Below, in pieces: positions 7,742 to 17,626 of a stretch of DNA of 64,000 nucleotides. The first letter of the stretch is position 1, and the number at the start of each line of letters is the position of its first letter. This DNA is from Microbacterium sp. 1.5R (GTDB lineage: Bacteria; Actinomycetota; Actinomycetes; Actinomycetales; Microbacteriaceae). A model generated the notes under the pieces. That model did not search any database, was not told the DNA's origin, and saw nothing but the letters and a program-made list of their open reading frames with translations. The position numbers were made by a program, and so were the translations under genes. The stretch spans positions 62,001 through 126,000 of the forward strand of contig NZ_VDRC01000002.1 in NCBI RefSeq assembly GCF_007667425.1. Direction: 5' to 3'.

Positions 7742-10573
7742 TCAGCGAGTGATCTCCTCCAGGACCTCGAGAACGTGCCGGTACGGTCGACCCGTCGCCC
7801 TGCTCATGCCCAGCTCGCAGGTGCGGTTGGCGGAGACGTAGGCGTCGAACCCGCCGCTCGCACGTTCGGCATCCGCGATCTCCCCCGATTCGACGGCGGT
7901 GGCGCTCGCGGTCAGCGCGGGGTGCAGCATCCCGCGATCTCCGGCGAACGCGCAGCATCCCCACCCTTCCGGGATGAAGACGTCTTCGGCGATGGCGGCG
8001 GCGATGGCCGACAGGTCGCCGTTGGAGCCGAGCGCCGTCGTGGAACACGTCGGGTGCACGGCGATGCGGGGCAGCTTGTCGGTGACGCTCAGGCTCGGCA
8101 GCAGCTCCCGAGCGATGTAGGTCGTGGCGTCTTCGATGACCATCCCCGCGTACTCAGGGTGGAGTCGCGCGCGCTTCGCCAGCATCACGCGCAGACCCTC
8201 GGTGCAGGATGCCGCGTCGCAGACGACCGGGATCTCGCCGCCGCGGCTCGCGTCCCACAGGGCGGCCAGTACTCGGTCGACCATGCGCTCGTACCCGGCG
8301 ACATGGCCCTTCGACTTCCACGGCGTGCCGCAGCACAGCCCGCCCGCCTCGGCCGGGATCGCCACCGACACCCCGGCGCGGTCGAGCAGGGTGCGGACGG
8401 CGTCGCGCGAGCCGACGCCGTGGTCCTCCGGACCGAACATCGTGCCGACGCAGGCGCCGAACAGCACGACCTGTGCGTCGAGGGGGCTCTGCGCCGCGGG
8501 GGCTCGTGATCCCCCGCGAGGCAGCGCCGCGTCGTACAGAGGGACGACGTCGTCGCCGAGGATGCGGCGACCGATCACCGTCACGCCCCGCACGAGAGGT
8601 GCCGGCAGCACGTCGGCGGCGGACAGCGCGATGCCGCCCAGTCGCGTCACGGCACCCCAGCCCTTCGCCGCGGCATCCCACGCCCTGTCCTCGATCTTCG
8701 ACGCCTCTTCGGCGCGGAGCCTGCGCACGAGGTCCCCCGTGTTGATGTCGACGGGGCAGGCGACGGCGCACATCCCGTCGACCGCGCACGTCTGTACGCC
8801 GTCGTAGTCGTAGTCGGCGCGCAGATCGGCGAGCAGCGCTGTGTCTCCCTGTTCCTCGGCCCAGGCCATGTCGCGGCGCAGCACGATGCGCTGACGCGGG
8901 GTGAGCGTGATGTCCTTGCTGGGGCACGTGGGCTCGCAGTATCCGCATTCGACGCAGCGGTCGACCTCGTTCTCCACCCTCGGCACCCTCTTGAGGTCGT
9001 GCACGTACGACTCCGGGTCGTCGGAGAGCACGACGCCGGGGTTGAGGATGCCGTGCGGGTCGAGCAGGTGCTTGATCTCCCACATCATGTCGGTGAGGAC
9101 GTCGCCGTACTGGCGGCGGACGAACGGCGCCATGATGCGCCCGGTGCCGTGCTCGGCCTTGAGCGACCCGCCCTGCCCGAGCACGAGGTCGACGAGATCC
9201 GCGGTGAAGCGTCGGTACCGGGCCAGGCTGTCGGGGTCGTCGAAGCGTTCGTTGAGCAGGAAGTGCACGTTGCCGTCCTTGGCGTGCCCGAAGATCACCG
9301 ACTCCTCGTATCCGTGCTCGGCGAACAGCTCGATGAGGCGCTGACATGTGGCGAGCAGTCGGTCGACCGGTACCACGATGTCTTCCAAGAGCGCGGTCGT
9401 CCCCGACGGACGGGCACCAGCCACTGCTGTGTAGAGGCCCTTGCGCACATGCCAGAGCGAGGCGCGCTCGGCGGTATCGGTGGTGAGCCGCGCGGGTGCG
9501 GCGAGGGGGAGCTCGCCGAACGCGGCCAGAGCGGCGTCCGACGCGCGCCCCAGTTCGTCGACGTCTGCGGCGTGGGTCTCGACGAGCAGGGCCGCGTGGT
9601 CGCGGACGTCGATGTCGGCGATCGCTGCGGGCACGTCACTCAGACCCTGCGCGACGCGCAGCGACGCGGCATCCAGCAGTTCGATCGTGGCGAGTCCCTG
9701 CGCGACGAGGCCGGGGAGGGCAGCCATCGCGTCGGCGAGGGTGGCGAAGACGAGCAGGCCGGTCGCGATGCAGGACAGCACCGGGACGGTGCGGAATCGC
9801 GCTTCCGCGACGAAGGCCAGGGTGCCCTCCGACCCGATGACGAGGTGCTCGAGGATCTTCACCGGGTCGTCGAAATCGAGCAGGGAGTTGATGCCGTACC
9901 CCATCGTGTTCTTCATCGAGAACTGCTGCCGGACCGTGGCGACGTGCTCGGGTGATGCGCGGAGCCGATCACGGAGGTCGAGCAGACCGTCGACGATGGC
10001 CGGTTCGCGCTCGCGGAGCACCTCGAGCGCGTCGGCAGCGCCGGTGTCGAGCACCGTGCCGCTGGGCAGCACCAGCAGCATCGACTCGATCGTGCGGTAG
10101 GAGTTCTCGGTGATCCCGCACGCCATGCCGCTGGAGTTGTTGGCCACGACCCCACCGATCGTGCAGGCGATCTCGCTGGCCGGGTCGGGTCCGAGCTTGC
10201 GGCGGTGGCGTGCGAGTCGGGTGTTGACCTGGCGGACGGTGGCGCCGGGCTCGACGCGGACCAGCTCGCCGTCCTGCTCCACGGCGATGCCGCGGAACGC
10301 ACTGCGGGTGTCGACGAGGATGTCGCCCGACACCCCCTGCCCCGAGAGGCTCGTGCCGCCGGAGCGGAAGGTCATCGTCCGCCCGGATTCGCGAACGGCC
10401 GCGAACGCGCGGGCGACGCCGTCTGCATCGGTCGGCGACAGCACGGCGTCGGGGATGAGGAGGTAGTGCGAGGCATCGTGGGCGCGAGCGAAGCGGTCGA
10501 TGGAGCGCGCCGACACCGAGGTGTCCGGGCCGAGGGTCTCGCCGGACAGCGGGTGAGCGAGGGTGGTGGACAT
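7742..10573 (-). CDS. Fused FAD/Fe-S D-lactate (2-hydroxyacid) dehydrogenase
   Basis: A 943-aa GlcD-GlcF-like fusion expected to oxidise D-lactate or another D-2-hydroxyacid to the keto acid and feed electrons to the membrane quinone pool. Residues about 1-270 carry the FAD_binding_4 fold (RSGGTSLSGQ, GGVVANNSSGMACG); about 270-520 is the FAD-oxidase C-terminal domain ending GHAKDGNVHF..KAEHGTGR; about 535-610 has two 4Fe-4S motifs (CVECGYCEPTC and CAVDGMCAVACP); the C-terminus has two CCG-type domains (GLCCGTPW; HPTCST with GCCAFAGDRGM). Start at 10573 has GGAG 5-8 nt upstream. A divergent GntR gene and a shared palindrome suggest lactate-responsive repression. Substrate choice among D-lactate, glycolate and D-2-hydroxyglutarate is open. 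Confidence 0.85.
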   Translation of the reverse strand: MSTTLAHPLSGETLGPDTSVSARSIDRFARAHDASHYLLIPDAVLSPTDADGVARAFAAVRESGRTMTFRSGGTSLSGQGVSGDILVDTRSAFRGIAVEQDGELVRVEPGATVRQVNTRLARHRRKLGPDPASEIACTIGGVVANNSSGMACGITENSYRTIESMLLVLPSGTVLDTGAADALEVLREREPAIVDGLLDLRDRLRASPEHVATVRQQFSMKNTMGYGINSLLDFDDPVKILEHLVIGSEGTLAFVAEARFRTVPVLSCIATGLLVFATLADAMAALPGLVAQGLATIELLDAASLRVAQGLSDVPAAIADIDVRDHAALLVETHAADVDELGRASDAALAAFGELPLAAPARLTTDTAERASLWHVRKGLYTAVAGARPSGTTALLEDIVVPVDRLLATCQRLIELFAEHGYEESVIFGHAKDGNVHFLLNERFDDPDSLARYRRFTADLVDLVLGQGGSLKAEHGTGRIMAPFVRRQYGDVLTDMMWEIKHLLDPHGILNPGVVLSDDPESYVHDLKRVPRVENEVDRCVECGYCEPTCPSKDITLTPRQRIVLRRDMAWAEEQGDTALLADLRADYDYDGVQTCAVDGMCAVACPVDINTGDLVRRLRAEEASKIEDRAWDAAAKGWGAVTRLGGIALSAADVLPAPLVRGVTVIGRRILGDDVVPLYDAALPRGGSRAPAAQSPLDAQVVLFGACVGTMFGPEDHGVGSRDAVRTLLDRAGVSVAIPAEAGGLCCGTPWKSKGHVAGYERMVDRVLAALWDASRGGEIPVVCDAASCTEGLRVMLAKRARLHPEYAGMVIEDATTYIARELLPSLSVTDKLPRIAVHPTCSTTALGSNGDLSAIAAAIAEDVFIPEGWGCCAFAGDRGMLHPALTASATAVESGEIADAERASGGFDAYVSANRTCELGMSRATGRPYRHVLEVLEEITR

Positions 10574-10590
10574 GGGGCTCCTTCGCCGAA

Positions 10591-10603
10591 CTTGTCAGAC
10601 AAG
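10591..10603. promoter_or_regulatory. GntR-type operator between divergent genes
   Basis: CTTGTCAGACAAG is a perfect palindrome around a central A and resembles FadR/LldR-subfamily operators. On the minus strand it directly follows a TATTCT -10 candidate (10607-10602, overlapping by 2 bp), so binding would block the dehydrogenase promoter; it is 37 bp before the GntR start. Confidence 0.65.
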
Positions 10604-10639
10604 AATACCGAAGAACGCGCTGTCCTCTACTCTGGGTGC

Positions 10640-11320
10640 ATGACCTCCGATCCCGCCGAGCGCCTGGGCGTCATCGGCGTGGTGGATGCCGTGACGCGCC
10701 GGCTCCGAGACCGAATCCTCGCCGGCGAGGTCGACGCCGACACCGCACTCACCGAGGCGAAGGTCTCCGCAGCATTCGGCGTCGCGCGGCCGAGTGCGAA
10801 GGCCGCGATCGAGCAGCTCGTGGCATCCGGCCTGTTGATGCGCACCGCCCATCGCAGCGCGCGCGTCGTCGCGATCGACGCCGCGATGGTGCGCGACGTG
10901 TATCGCACCCGGATGCGGCTGGAGAGTTCCGCGCTGCGCGAGCTCGCCCGTGCACGTGCGGTGCCGGATGACGCCCGCTCGGCGAATGCGGAGCTGCTGG
11001 CGATGCCTGCGGCCGCCGACACCGCCACCGTCGACCCCGACCTCCGCTTCCACACCGCTCTCATCGACGCGGTCGGCAGCATCCGCACGTCGCGCATGTA
11101 CCGCAGTGTGCTCGACGAGGTTCGGCTGTGCATGGCTCAGGTGCAGGGGAGGCGACTGCTGAAAGCCGCGGCGATCGCGCAGCAGCACGCCGGGATCCTC
11201 GACGCGATCGGCGCCGGCGACGCCGATCGGGCAGCGACGCTGCTGGCGGAGCACCTCACCGCCGCGGAGGATCGACTGGTGGTGGCGCTCGCCGGCTCTG
11301 ACGCGGCGCGGCATTCCTAG
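10640..11320 (+). CDS. GntR-family regulator (FCD domain)
   Basis: A 226-aa regulator. It has a winged helix at residues about 10-75 (RRLRDRILAGEVDADTALTE, FGVARPSAKAAIEQLVASGL) and an FCD ligand-binding all-helical domain after residue 85 with the metal-ligand-like RTRMRLESSALREL and the downstream LAEHLTAAED. The ATG at 10640 lies 6 nt after a TACTCT -10 box (10628-10633), so the message is probably leaderless. It diverges from the fused dehydrogenase and shares a palindrome with it; by analogy with LldR/GlcC regulators it probably senses the dehydrogenase substrate. Effector identity is inferred. Confidence 0.85.
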   Translation: MTSDPAERLGVIGVVDAVTRRLRDRILAGEVDADTALTEAKVSAAFGVARPSAKAAIEQLVASGLLMRTAHRSARVVAIDAAMVRDVYRTRMRLESSALRELARARAVPDDARSANAELLAMPAAADTATVDPDLRFHTALIDAVGSIRTSRMYRSVLDEVRLCMAQVQGRRLLKAAAIAQQHAGILDAIGAGDADRAATLLAEHLTAAEDRLVVALAGSDAARHS

Positions 11321-11420
11321 GCGGGGCGGGGGCGGGTCCGTCGGGCGGGGTCTCTTCCATATGCCTCCCCCTCGGCGCAAGCCCAAGACGACGGGTGTGC
11401 CCCGGTGCCAAGCTGATCGC

Positions 11421-11771
11421 ATGAAGCTCGTCTCGTACGCAGGTCAGCAGCTGGTCACCACCGACGATGTCGCAGACGCCCTCGTGGTGCTGGCCGCGGC
11501 GATCGCGAACGAGGGGGAGTCCGAGGCGCTGCAGATCCCGATCGTCGTGGACGGCAAGGTCGACACCGCGGAGCTCGTGGTGGGTCTGGGCAACGATGTC
11601 CTCGTGGGGCCCAGTGCATCGGAGGGCATCGACCCAGACTTCTCCGAGCAGGCCGCGCGGATGCGTGGCCATCACCGCTTCCCGCGGCGCGACGACGGCG
11701 GCCAGACGCAGCCGCCGATGGAATGGGGCATCGACGTGATCGACGACCTCGATCTCGACCTGCGTCCCTGA
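11421..11771 (+). CDS. Small conserved-looking hypothetical protein
   Basis: A 116-aa acidic soluble protein with no family I can name. The N-terminal 60 residues look globular (MKLVSYAGQQLVTTDDVADA, then repeated hydrophobic/acidic strands including VDGKVDTAELVVGLG). The tail is Asp/Pro-rich, ending in IDVIDDLDLDLRP, and probably flexible. There is no signal peptide or membrane segment. The ATG at 11421 lacks a strong ribosome site. It precedes the SDR gene by 32 bp in the same direction and may be co-transcribed. Codon usage matches the neighbours, which favours a real gene. Confidence 0.7.
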   Translation: MKLVSYAGQQLVTTDDVADALVVLAAAIANEGESEALQIPIVVDGKVDTAELVVGLGNDVLVGPSASEGIDPDFSEQAARMRGHHRFPRRDDGGQTQPPMEWGIDVIDDLDLDLRP

Positions 11772-11803
11772 CCCGCGCGCGCCCCGCCGAAGGAGAGAAC
11801 CGC

Positions 11804-12774
11804 ATGTCAGCGACGAAGGTGCTGTTCATCGGCGGCACGGGAATCATCTCGTCCGCGGCCGCCGCGCTCGCGGCCGAGCGCGGCATGGAGGTGACGCTGC
11901 TGAACCGCGGCACCTCGCAGCGCGAACCGGCCCCGGGGGTCGAGGTGCTGCGAGCCGACATCGAAGACGACCAAGCCGTCGACACCGCGCTCGCCGGGCG
12001 CGAGTTCGACGTGATCGCAGACATGATCGCCTTCACGCCGCCCCAGGTGCAGCGCGACATCGACCGCTTCGAGGGGCGGACGGGCCAGTACGTCTTCATC
12101 AGCTCGGCGTCCGCCTACCAGAAGCCGGTGTCGCATCTGCCCATCACGGAATCGACGCCGCTGCGCAATCCGTTCTGGCAGTACTCCCGCGACAAGATCG
12201 CCTGCGAGGATCTGCTGACCGCCGCCCACCGCGATCGCGGGTTCCCGGCCACCGTGCTGCGGCCCTCGCACACCTACGACAGATGGACCATCCCCGCCTT
12301 CGGCGGATGGACGGCGATCGATCGCATCCGCCGCGGCCAGGAGATCGTCGTTCACGGCGACGGCACGTCGCTGTGGACGCTCACGCACTCCCGCGACTTC
12401 GCCGTCGGGTTCGTGGGCCTCCTCGGCAACCCCCTCGCATACGGCGACACGTTCCAGATCACGAGCGACTTCGTCTACACCTGGAACGAGATCTACGGGA
12501 TGCTGGGCCGCGCCGCCGGCGCCGAGCCCCGCATCCGTCATGCGACGAGCGCGGCGATCGAGGCACTCATCCCGGAGCGTGCCGGACAGCTCACCGGCGA
12601 CATGGCCCACTCGGTGGTGTTCGACAACACGAAGATCCGTCGCCTGGTGCCGGACTTCGGCGCGACGATCGGGCTGCACGAGTCGGCGCGCGAGATCATC
12701 GACTGGCACGACGCGCACCCCGAGCTGCAGAAGGTCGACCCCGCGATCGACGCGCTGTTCGATCGACTTCTCGC

Positions 12775-12778
<4 letters not shown>
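11804..12778 (+). CDS. NAD-dependent epimerase/dehydratase-like SDR
   Basis: A 324-aa extended short-chain dehydrogenase-like protein. The Rossmann start VLFIGGTGIISSAAAALAAE (GGTGxI) lies at residues 6-25, and an LLNRG element after beta-2 suggests nucleotide selectivity like that of chloroplast RNA-binding CSP41/isoflavone-reductase-like epimerases. The catalytic region has SSASAYQK (Tyr in SxxxY context), so the classical YxxxK is not obvious; YSRDKIACE at about residue 127 offers YxxxK. The start has AAGGAGAG 5-12 nt upstream. The substrate, probably a nucleotide sugar or small metabolite, is unknown. It runs convergent to, and overlaps by 4 bp, a truncated minus-strand remnant. Confidence 0.8.
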
Positions 12779-13986
<1,208 letters not shown>

Positions 13987-14005
13987 CTCTGATAGCTTTG
14001 TCCTC

Positions 14006-14653
14006 ATGATCCGAGGGGTGTCCGAGTACCACCGCCAGCTCGCGGCCGAGAAGAGAGCCCTGATCATCGAAGCGGCCACCGAGCTGTTCACCGAGCTCGG
14101 GTACGACAAGACGTCTCTGTCCAAGGTCGCGGAGCGAGCGGGAGTCTCGACGGCGACGATGTTCAAGCAGTTCCCGACCAAGGCCGATCTCTTCGAGGCC
14201 ATCGTCCTGCGGTTCTGGGCTGCGGCCGACGACGGAGAGGTGGCCGCGCCGCAACCCGGCGACCCCGCGCGGACGATCCACACCCTCGCGCGCCGGTATG
14301 CGGACATCCTCGGCCGTCCCGGCATGGCAGGGCTGCATCGGATGGTCATCGCCGAGGCTCCGCGGTTCCCCGAACTCGCCCGCGTCCAGTTCGATCTCGG
14401 CAAAGAACCCTTCTTCGAGCTGGTTCGGAGTCACGTCGCGTCCGAAGCGGAGGCCGGCCGGCTCGACGTGCCCGACGCCGTCAGAGCGACGACCGAGCTG
14501 CTGGGCATGATCTCGAACTTCGTGCTGTGGCCGCAGCTCCTGCTGCGGGAATGGTCGCCGTCGGGCCAGGCGACCGCCGACACGGTCGAGAGCGCAGTGC
14601 AGACGTTCCTGGCCCGCTACCGCAGTCCACAAGGGCACGAGAAGTCAGAATGA
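14006..14653 (+). CDS. TetR-family regulator
   Basis: A 215-aa regulator with the TetR helix-turn-helix in the first 60 residues (RALIIEAATELFTELGYDKT, then LSKVAERAGVSTATMFKQFP). The C-terminal part is helical and resembles TetR_C domains of the AcrR/YbiH kind. The ATG at 14006 follows a TAGCTT -10-like box (13993-13998) by 7 nt, so the message is probably leaderless. It is divergent from the aldo-keto reductase and is followed after 4 bp by the cupin gene, which probably shares the transcript. It is likely a repressor of both flanking genes; the ligand is unknown. Confidence 0.88.
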   Translation: MIRGVSEYHRQLAAEKRALIIEAATELFTELGYDKTSLSKVAERAGVSTATMFKQFPTKADLFEAIVLRFWAAADDGEVAAPQPGDPARTIHTLARRYADILGRPGMAGLHRMVIAEAPRFPELARVQFDLGKEPFFELVRSHVASEAEAGRLDVPDAVRATTELLGMISNFVLWPQLLLREWSPSGQATADTVESAVQTFLARYRSPQGHEKSE

Positions 14654-14657
14654 GAAA

Positions 14658-15041
14658 ATGAACGCACTCTCCGGGATCGATGTCGCTGCCGAGCTCCGAC
14701 AGGTGCACGCGCACTGGACGCCGCGCGTCGTCGGCCGCGTGAACGACCAGTACATCAAGGTCGCGAAGCTGCTCGGCGAGCTGGTCTGGCATGCGCACGA
14801 GGCCGAGGACGAGATGTTCCTCGTCGTTTCGGGTCGCCTCCGCATCCAACTCCCCGACGAGCAGGAGGTCGTGCTCGCGCCCGGCCAGTTCTACGTCGTG
14901 CCGCGCGGCGTGCAGCACAATCCGGTCGCCGAGGAGGAGGTCGAGATCGTGCTGATCGAGACGGTGACGACCGCTCACACCGGCGATGTGGTGTCAGAGC
15001 GCACCGTCGCGATCGAGGACCAGGTTCGCGACTTCCGCTGA
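14658..15041 (+). CDS. Cupin-domain protein
   Basis: A 127-aa single-domain cupin. Motif 1 is WHAHEAEDEMFLVVSGRL, with the metal-binding pattern HxH(x)4E, and motif 2 is PGQFYVVPRGVQHNP with the final His. The conserved metal ligands are therefore present, so an enzymatic or small-molecule-binding role is possible. The start is 4 bp after the TetR stop (TGAGAAAATG), with coupled translation likely. Small cupins of this kind have varied roles (isomerases, dioxygenases, stress proteins), so no substrate is assigned. Confidence 0.85.
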   Translation: MNALSGIDVAAELRQVHAHWTPRVVGRVNDQYIKVAKLLGELVWHAHEAEDEMFLVVSGRLRIQLPDEQEVVLAPGQFYVVPRGVQHNPVAEEEVEIVLIETVTTAHTGDVVSERTVAIEDQVRDFR

Positions 15042-15055
15042 TCTGCCCCCGCAGG

Positions 15056-15451
15056 TCACACGGGTGCGAGCACCGCGAGCACGTTGCCGGCGGGATCCCT
15101 GAACCAGGCGATGTCAGGGCCGCGGTCCGGGGCGCCGTGCGAGATGCCCTTTGCGTCGGTGCCGAGCTGAGGGTCGTCGTAGATCTTCGTAACGACGCCA
15201 CGGGTGTTGAGGTCGTCGACGGCCGCTTCGACATCGTCCACCGGGAAGTTGAGCACGGTGAAGCTCGCCGGCTCGTGGTTCGGCTTCGCGTAGACGAGGA
15301 TCGAGCCGCCCTCGCCGAGCCGGATGTCGAGGAAGCCCATCTCGTTGGTCGTCACGTCCATGCCGAGGACGTCGCCGTAGAACGTGCGGGCGGCGTCGAT
15401 GTCGTCGACGCTGAAGCCGCTGAATGCCTGAGTGCTGTCGAATGCCGTCAT
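15056..15451 (-). CDS. VOC-family (glyoxalase-like) protein
   Basis: A 131-aa protein with the beta-alpha-beta-beta-beta repeat of the vicinal oxygen chelate superfamily (FSVDDIDAARTFYGDVLGM near the N-terminus, WFRDPAGNVLAVL at the C-terminus). It matches the small group used as dioxygenase-like, resistance or regulatory proteins in actinobacteria. The ATG at 15451 is used because the extra 12 residues to 15487 have no ribosome site. It is a single gene, convergent with the cupin gene and 14 bp from its stop. No substrate can be assigned. Confidence 0.8.
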   Translation of the reverse strand: MTAFDSTQAFSGFSVDDIDAARTFYGDVLGMDVTTNEMGFLDIRLGEGGSILVYAKPNHEPASFTVLNFPVDDVEAAVDDLNTRGVVTKIYDDPQLGTDAKGISHGAPDRGPDIAWFRDPAGNVLAVLAPV

Positions 15452-15523
15452 GCGCTCAGCATGCGCCTCCGCAGGCCCGGTGTCCACCCTCCTTCGACGG
15501 CACGACGGAGGCTCGATCGCGGA

Positions 15524-15552
15524 CGGAAGTACAGAACTTCCGCATGGAGGTT
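15524..15552. promoter_or_regulatory. Operator region of the sugar isomerase operon
   Basis: Two overlapping dyads: CGGAAGT-ACAGA-ACTTCCG at 15524-15542 (perfect 7-bp arms) and AACTTCCGCATGGAGGTT at 15535-15552. The second matches, at 14 of 18 positions, the perfect palindrome AACCTCCGTCCGGAGGTT before the TetR gene at 18244, keeping both outer arms. This predicts that this TetR protein controls the operon starting at 15614. Confidence 0.65.
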
Positions 15553-15613
15553 TCTGCTAGTCTGACCGCGGGCAGAACGCGCTGCCCGCATCGCACGACG
15601 AAGGAAGGTCACC

Positions 15614-16438
15614 GTGGCCCTGCCAGAAGCATCTGTTCAGCTGTACACGCTCGCGGCGGAGTTCTCCGCCGACATGGAGGGCTCGCTCGACAAGCTCGCC
15701 GCGATCGGTCTTCGCAACGTCGAAGCCTTCGACTTCGTCGGCCGACCCGACGAGATCCGCGCGGCGCTCGACGCCTCCGGTCTCGTCTCGCCGACCGGGC
15801 ACGCGCCGCTTCTCTCCGACGAGCTGTGGACGCCGGACGGCTCGATCCCCACCCCGTCTCCCGAGGTCGTCTTCGAGGCGGCGGCGAAGGTCGGCATCAC
15901 GACGGTCATCGACCCCTTCGTCGCCACAGAACGCTGGCTCACCCTCGACGGCGTCACCGACATCGCCGAGCGTCTGAACGCGCTCACCGAGACGGCCGCA
16001 GGTTTCGGCCTCGAGGTCGGATACCACAACCATGCGCAGGAGTTCCTCGCGGATTTCGACGGGCAGACGGCGTACGAGCGCTTCATCGCCCTCACCGACG
16101 AGCGCGTGGCCATCGAGCTCGACCTCTACTGGGCGCTCGTCGGCGGGCAGGACGTCACGGCCCTCGTGTCGCTGCTCGGCGACCGTCTCGTCGCCGCCCA
16201 CGTCAAGGACGGCGTCGCTCCGGCGAGCAACCCGTTCGCCCCGGGCGCCGAGGCCTTCGGATCCGGTGCGCTCGACCAGCGCCACGCCGGCACGGGTGAC
16301 GTGCCCCTCGCCGAGGCGCTGCGCGCGGCATCCGACCTGAAGTACGCGATCATCGAGTACGACAACGCTCCCGGCGACGTGTTCGCCGACATCGCCGCCA
16401 GCTACGCGTTCCTCATCGAGGGCGGGTTCGCCCGATGA
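15614..16438 (+). CDS. Sugar phosphate isomerase/epimerase-type TIM barrel
   Basis: A 274-aa AP-endonuclease-2/xylose-isomerase-like barrel as found in inositol, keto-inositol and rare-sugar pathways. Metal-site elements are visible: EAFDFVG early, VGYHNHAQEF (His-Asn-His), IELDLYW, VAAHVKDG and the final IIEYDNAPGD. It starts with GTG at 15614, with AAGGAAGG 5-12 nt upstream. Its stop overlaps the following oxidoreductase start as ATGA. The pair isomerase plus Gfo/Idh/MocA enzyme is a standard arrangement for oxidising a sugar or polyol and isomerising the keto product. The operator upstream matches that of the nearby TetR gene. Confidence 0.85.
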   Translation: MALPEASVQLYTLAAEFSADMEGSLDKLAAIGLRNVEAFDFVGRPDEIRAALDASGLVSPTGHAPLLSDELWTPDGSIPTPSPEVVFEAAAKVGITTVIDPFVATERWLTLDGVTDIAERLNALTETAAGFGLEVGYHNHAQEFLADFDGQTAYERFIALTDERVAIELDLYWALVGGQDVTALVSLLGDRLVAAHVKDGVAPASNPFAPGAEAFGSGALDQRHAGTGDVPLAEALRAASDLKYAIIEYDNAPGDVFADIAASYAFLIEGGFAR

Positions 16439-17559
16439 GCGCTGTAGGCATCGGCATCATCGGCGTCGGCGTCATCAGCGACACCTATCTGCAGAACCTG
16501 GCATCGTTCCCCGACACCGAGGTGCTGATCGTCGGTGACCTGCTGGTCGATCGCGCCGCGGCCCAGGCCGAGAAGTACGGAGTGCCGGCGTCCGGCTCGG
16601 CGGAGGACGTGCTCGCGCACCCCGGCGTCGACCTGGTCGTGAACCTGACGATCCCGGCGGTGCACGTCGAGGTGTCGCGGGCGGCCATCGCCGCGGGCAA
16701 GCACGTCTGGACGGAGAAGCCCCTCGGGCTCGACCGCGACGGGGCGGCGCTGCTGCTCCGCGAGGCGGATGCGGCCGGACTGCGCATCGGCTCCGCGCCC
16801 GACACGCTCCTCGGTCCCGGTTTCCAGGCCGCGCGTCGAGCGATCGAATCCGGCGTGATCGGACGGCCGCTGTTCGCGCAGACGACGTTCCAGACTCAGG
16901 GCCCCGACCTGTGGCACCCGAACCCCGGGTTCCTCTTCGCTCAGGGTGCCGGGCCGCTGCTCGACATGGGGCCGTACTACTTCTCGGCTCTCGTCAGCCT
17001 GCTCGGCCCGGTGGATCGCGTCGCGGCCGTCGGATCGAAGGCACGCGAGGAGCGCGAGATCCACACCGGGCCGCGCGCGGGCTCGACGTTCCCCGTCGAG
17101 GTGCCGTCGACGATCCAGATCGTGACCGCGTTCGAGGGTGGCGCCCAGGCGCAGAGTCTGCTGAGCTTCGATTCGGCGCTCGAGCGCCACGGCATCGTGG
17201 AGATCCACGGCACCGACGGCACGATCGTGCTGCCCGACCCGAACACGTTCGCCGGACGCATCGCGTACGTCAAGCCGCTCGGCGTGATCCGCGACGGGAT
17301 GTCGTTCGAGCAGGAGTGGATAGAGATCGAGCACGCCGACATCGAGGTGGGCCGCGGTCTCGGAGCCCTCGACATGGTGCGCGCGATCGCCGAGGGGCGC
17401 CCGCACGTCGCCTCGGGCGAGCTCGGGTACCACGTGCTCGACGTGCTGCTCTCGGCGCAGAACTCGGCGCAGTCGGGCACCACGGTGGCGGTCGAGAGCA
17501 CGGTCGCGCCGGTGCCGCTCCTGCCGGAGGGCTTCGACCCCTTCGCGGCCACCCTCTGA
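16435..17559 (+). CDS. Gfo/Idh/MocA-family oxidoreductase
   Basis: A 374-aa NAD(P)-dependent sugar or polyol dehydrogenase. The Rossmann motif GIGIIGVGVIS is at residues 5-15, and the family signature TEKPLG (Lys95) follows KHVW. The C-terminal alpha/beta domain contains DMGPYYFSALVSLLGPVDRV, including the DxGxHxxD-like position occupied here by DMGPYY rather than DxGVHxxD. It overlaps the preceding isomerase by 4 bp, so the two are translated together. A bidirectional hairpin 17 bp after the stop ends the operon. The substrate is not identifiable; inositol-like or disaccharide derivatives are typical for the pair. Confidence 0.88.
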   Translation: MSAVGIGIIGVGVISDTYLQNLASFPDTEVLIVGDLLVDRAAAQAEKYGVPASGSAEDVLAHPGVDLVVNLTIPAVHVEVSRAAIAAGKHVWTEKPLGLDRDGAALLLREADAAGLRIGSAPDTLLGPGFQAARRAIESGVIGRPLFAQTTFQTQGPDLWHPNPGFLFAQGAGPLLDMGPYYFSALVSLLGPVDRVAAVGSKAREEREIHTGPRAGSTFPVEVPSTIQIVTAFEGGAQAQSLLSFDSALERHGIVEIHGTDGTIVLPDPNTFAGRIAYVKPLGVIRDGMSFEQEWIEIEHADIEVGRGLGALDMVRAIAEGRPHVASGELGYHVLDVLLSAQNSAQSGTTVAVESTVAPVPLLPEGFDPFAATL

Positions 17560-17575
17560 CGCATCGAGAATCTGC

Positions 17576-17603
17576 GGGTCCGTCGGCTCACGCCGGCGGA
17601 CCC
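17576..17603. terminator. Bidirectional terminator hairpin
   Basis: A 12-bp stem with one mismatch (GGGTCCGTCGGC at 17576-17587, GCCGGCGGACCC at 17592-17603) and a TCAC loop, followed by GTTTC. It lies between the convergent oxidoreductase and TetR genes and could serve both. Confidence 0.75.
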
Positions 17604-17626
17604 GTTTCGCGTGTGAGACGCACCGC

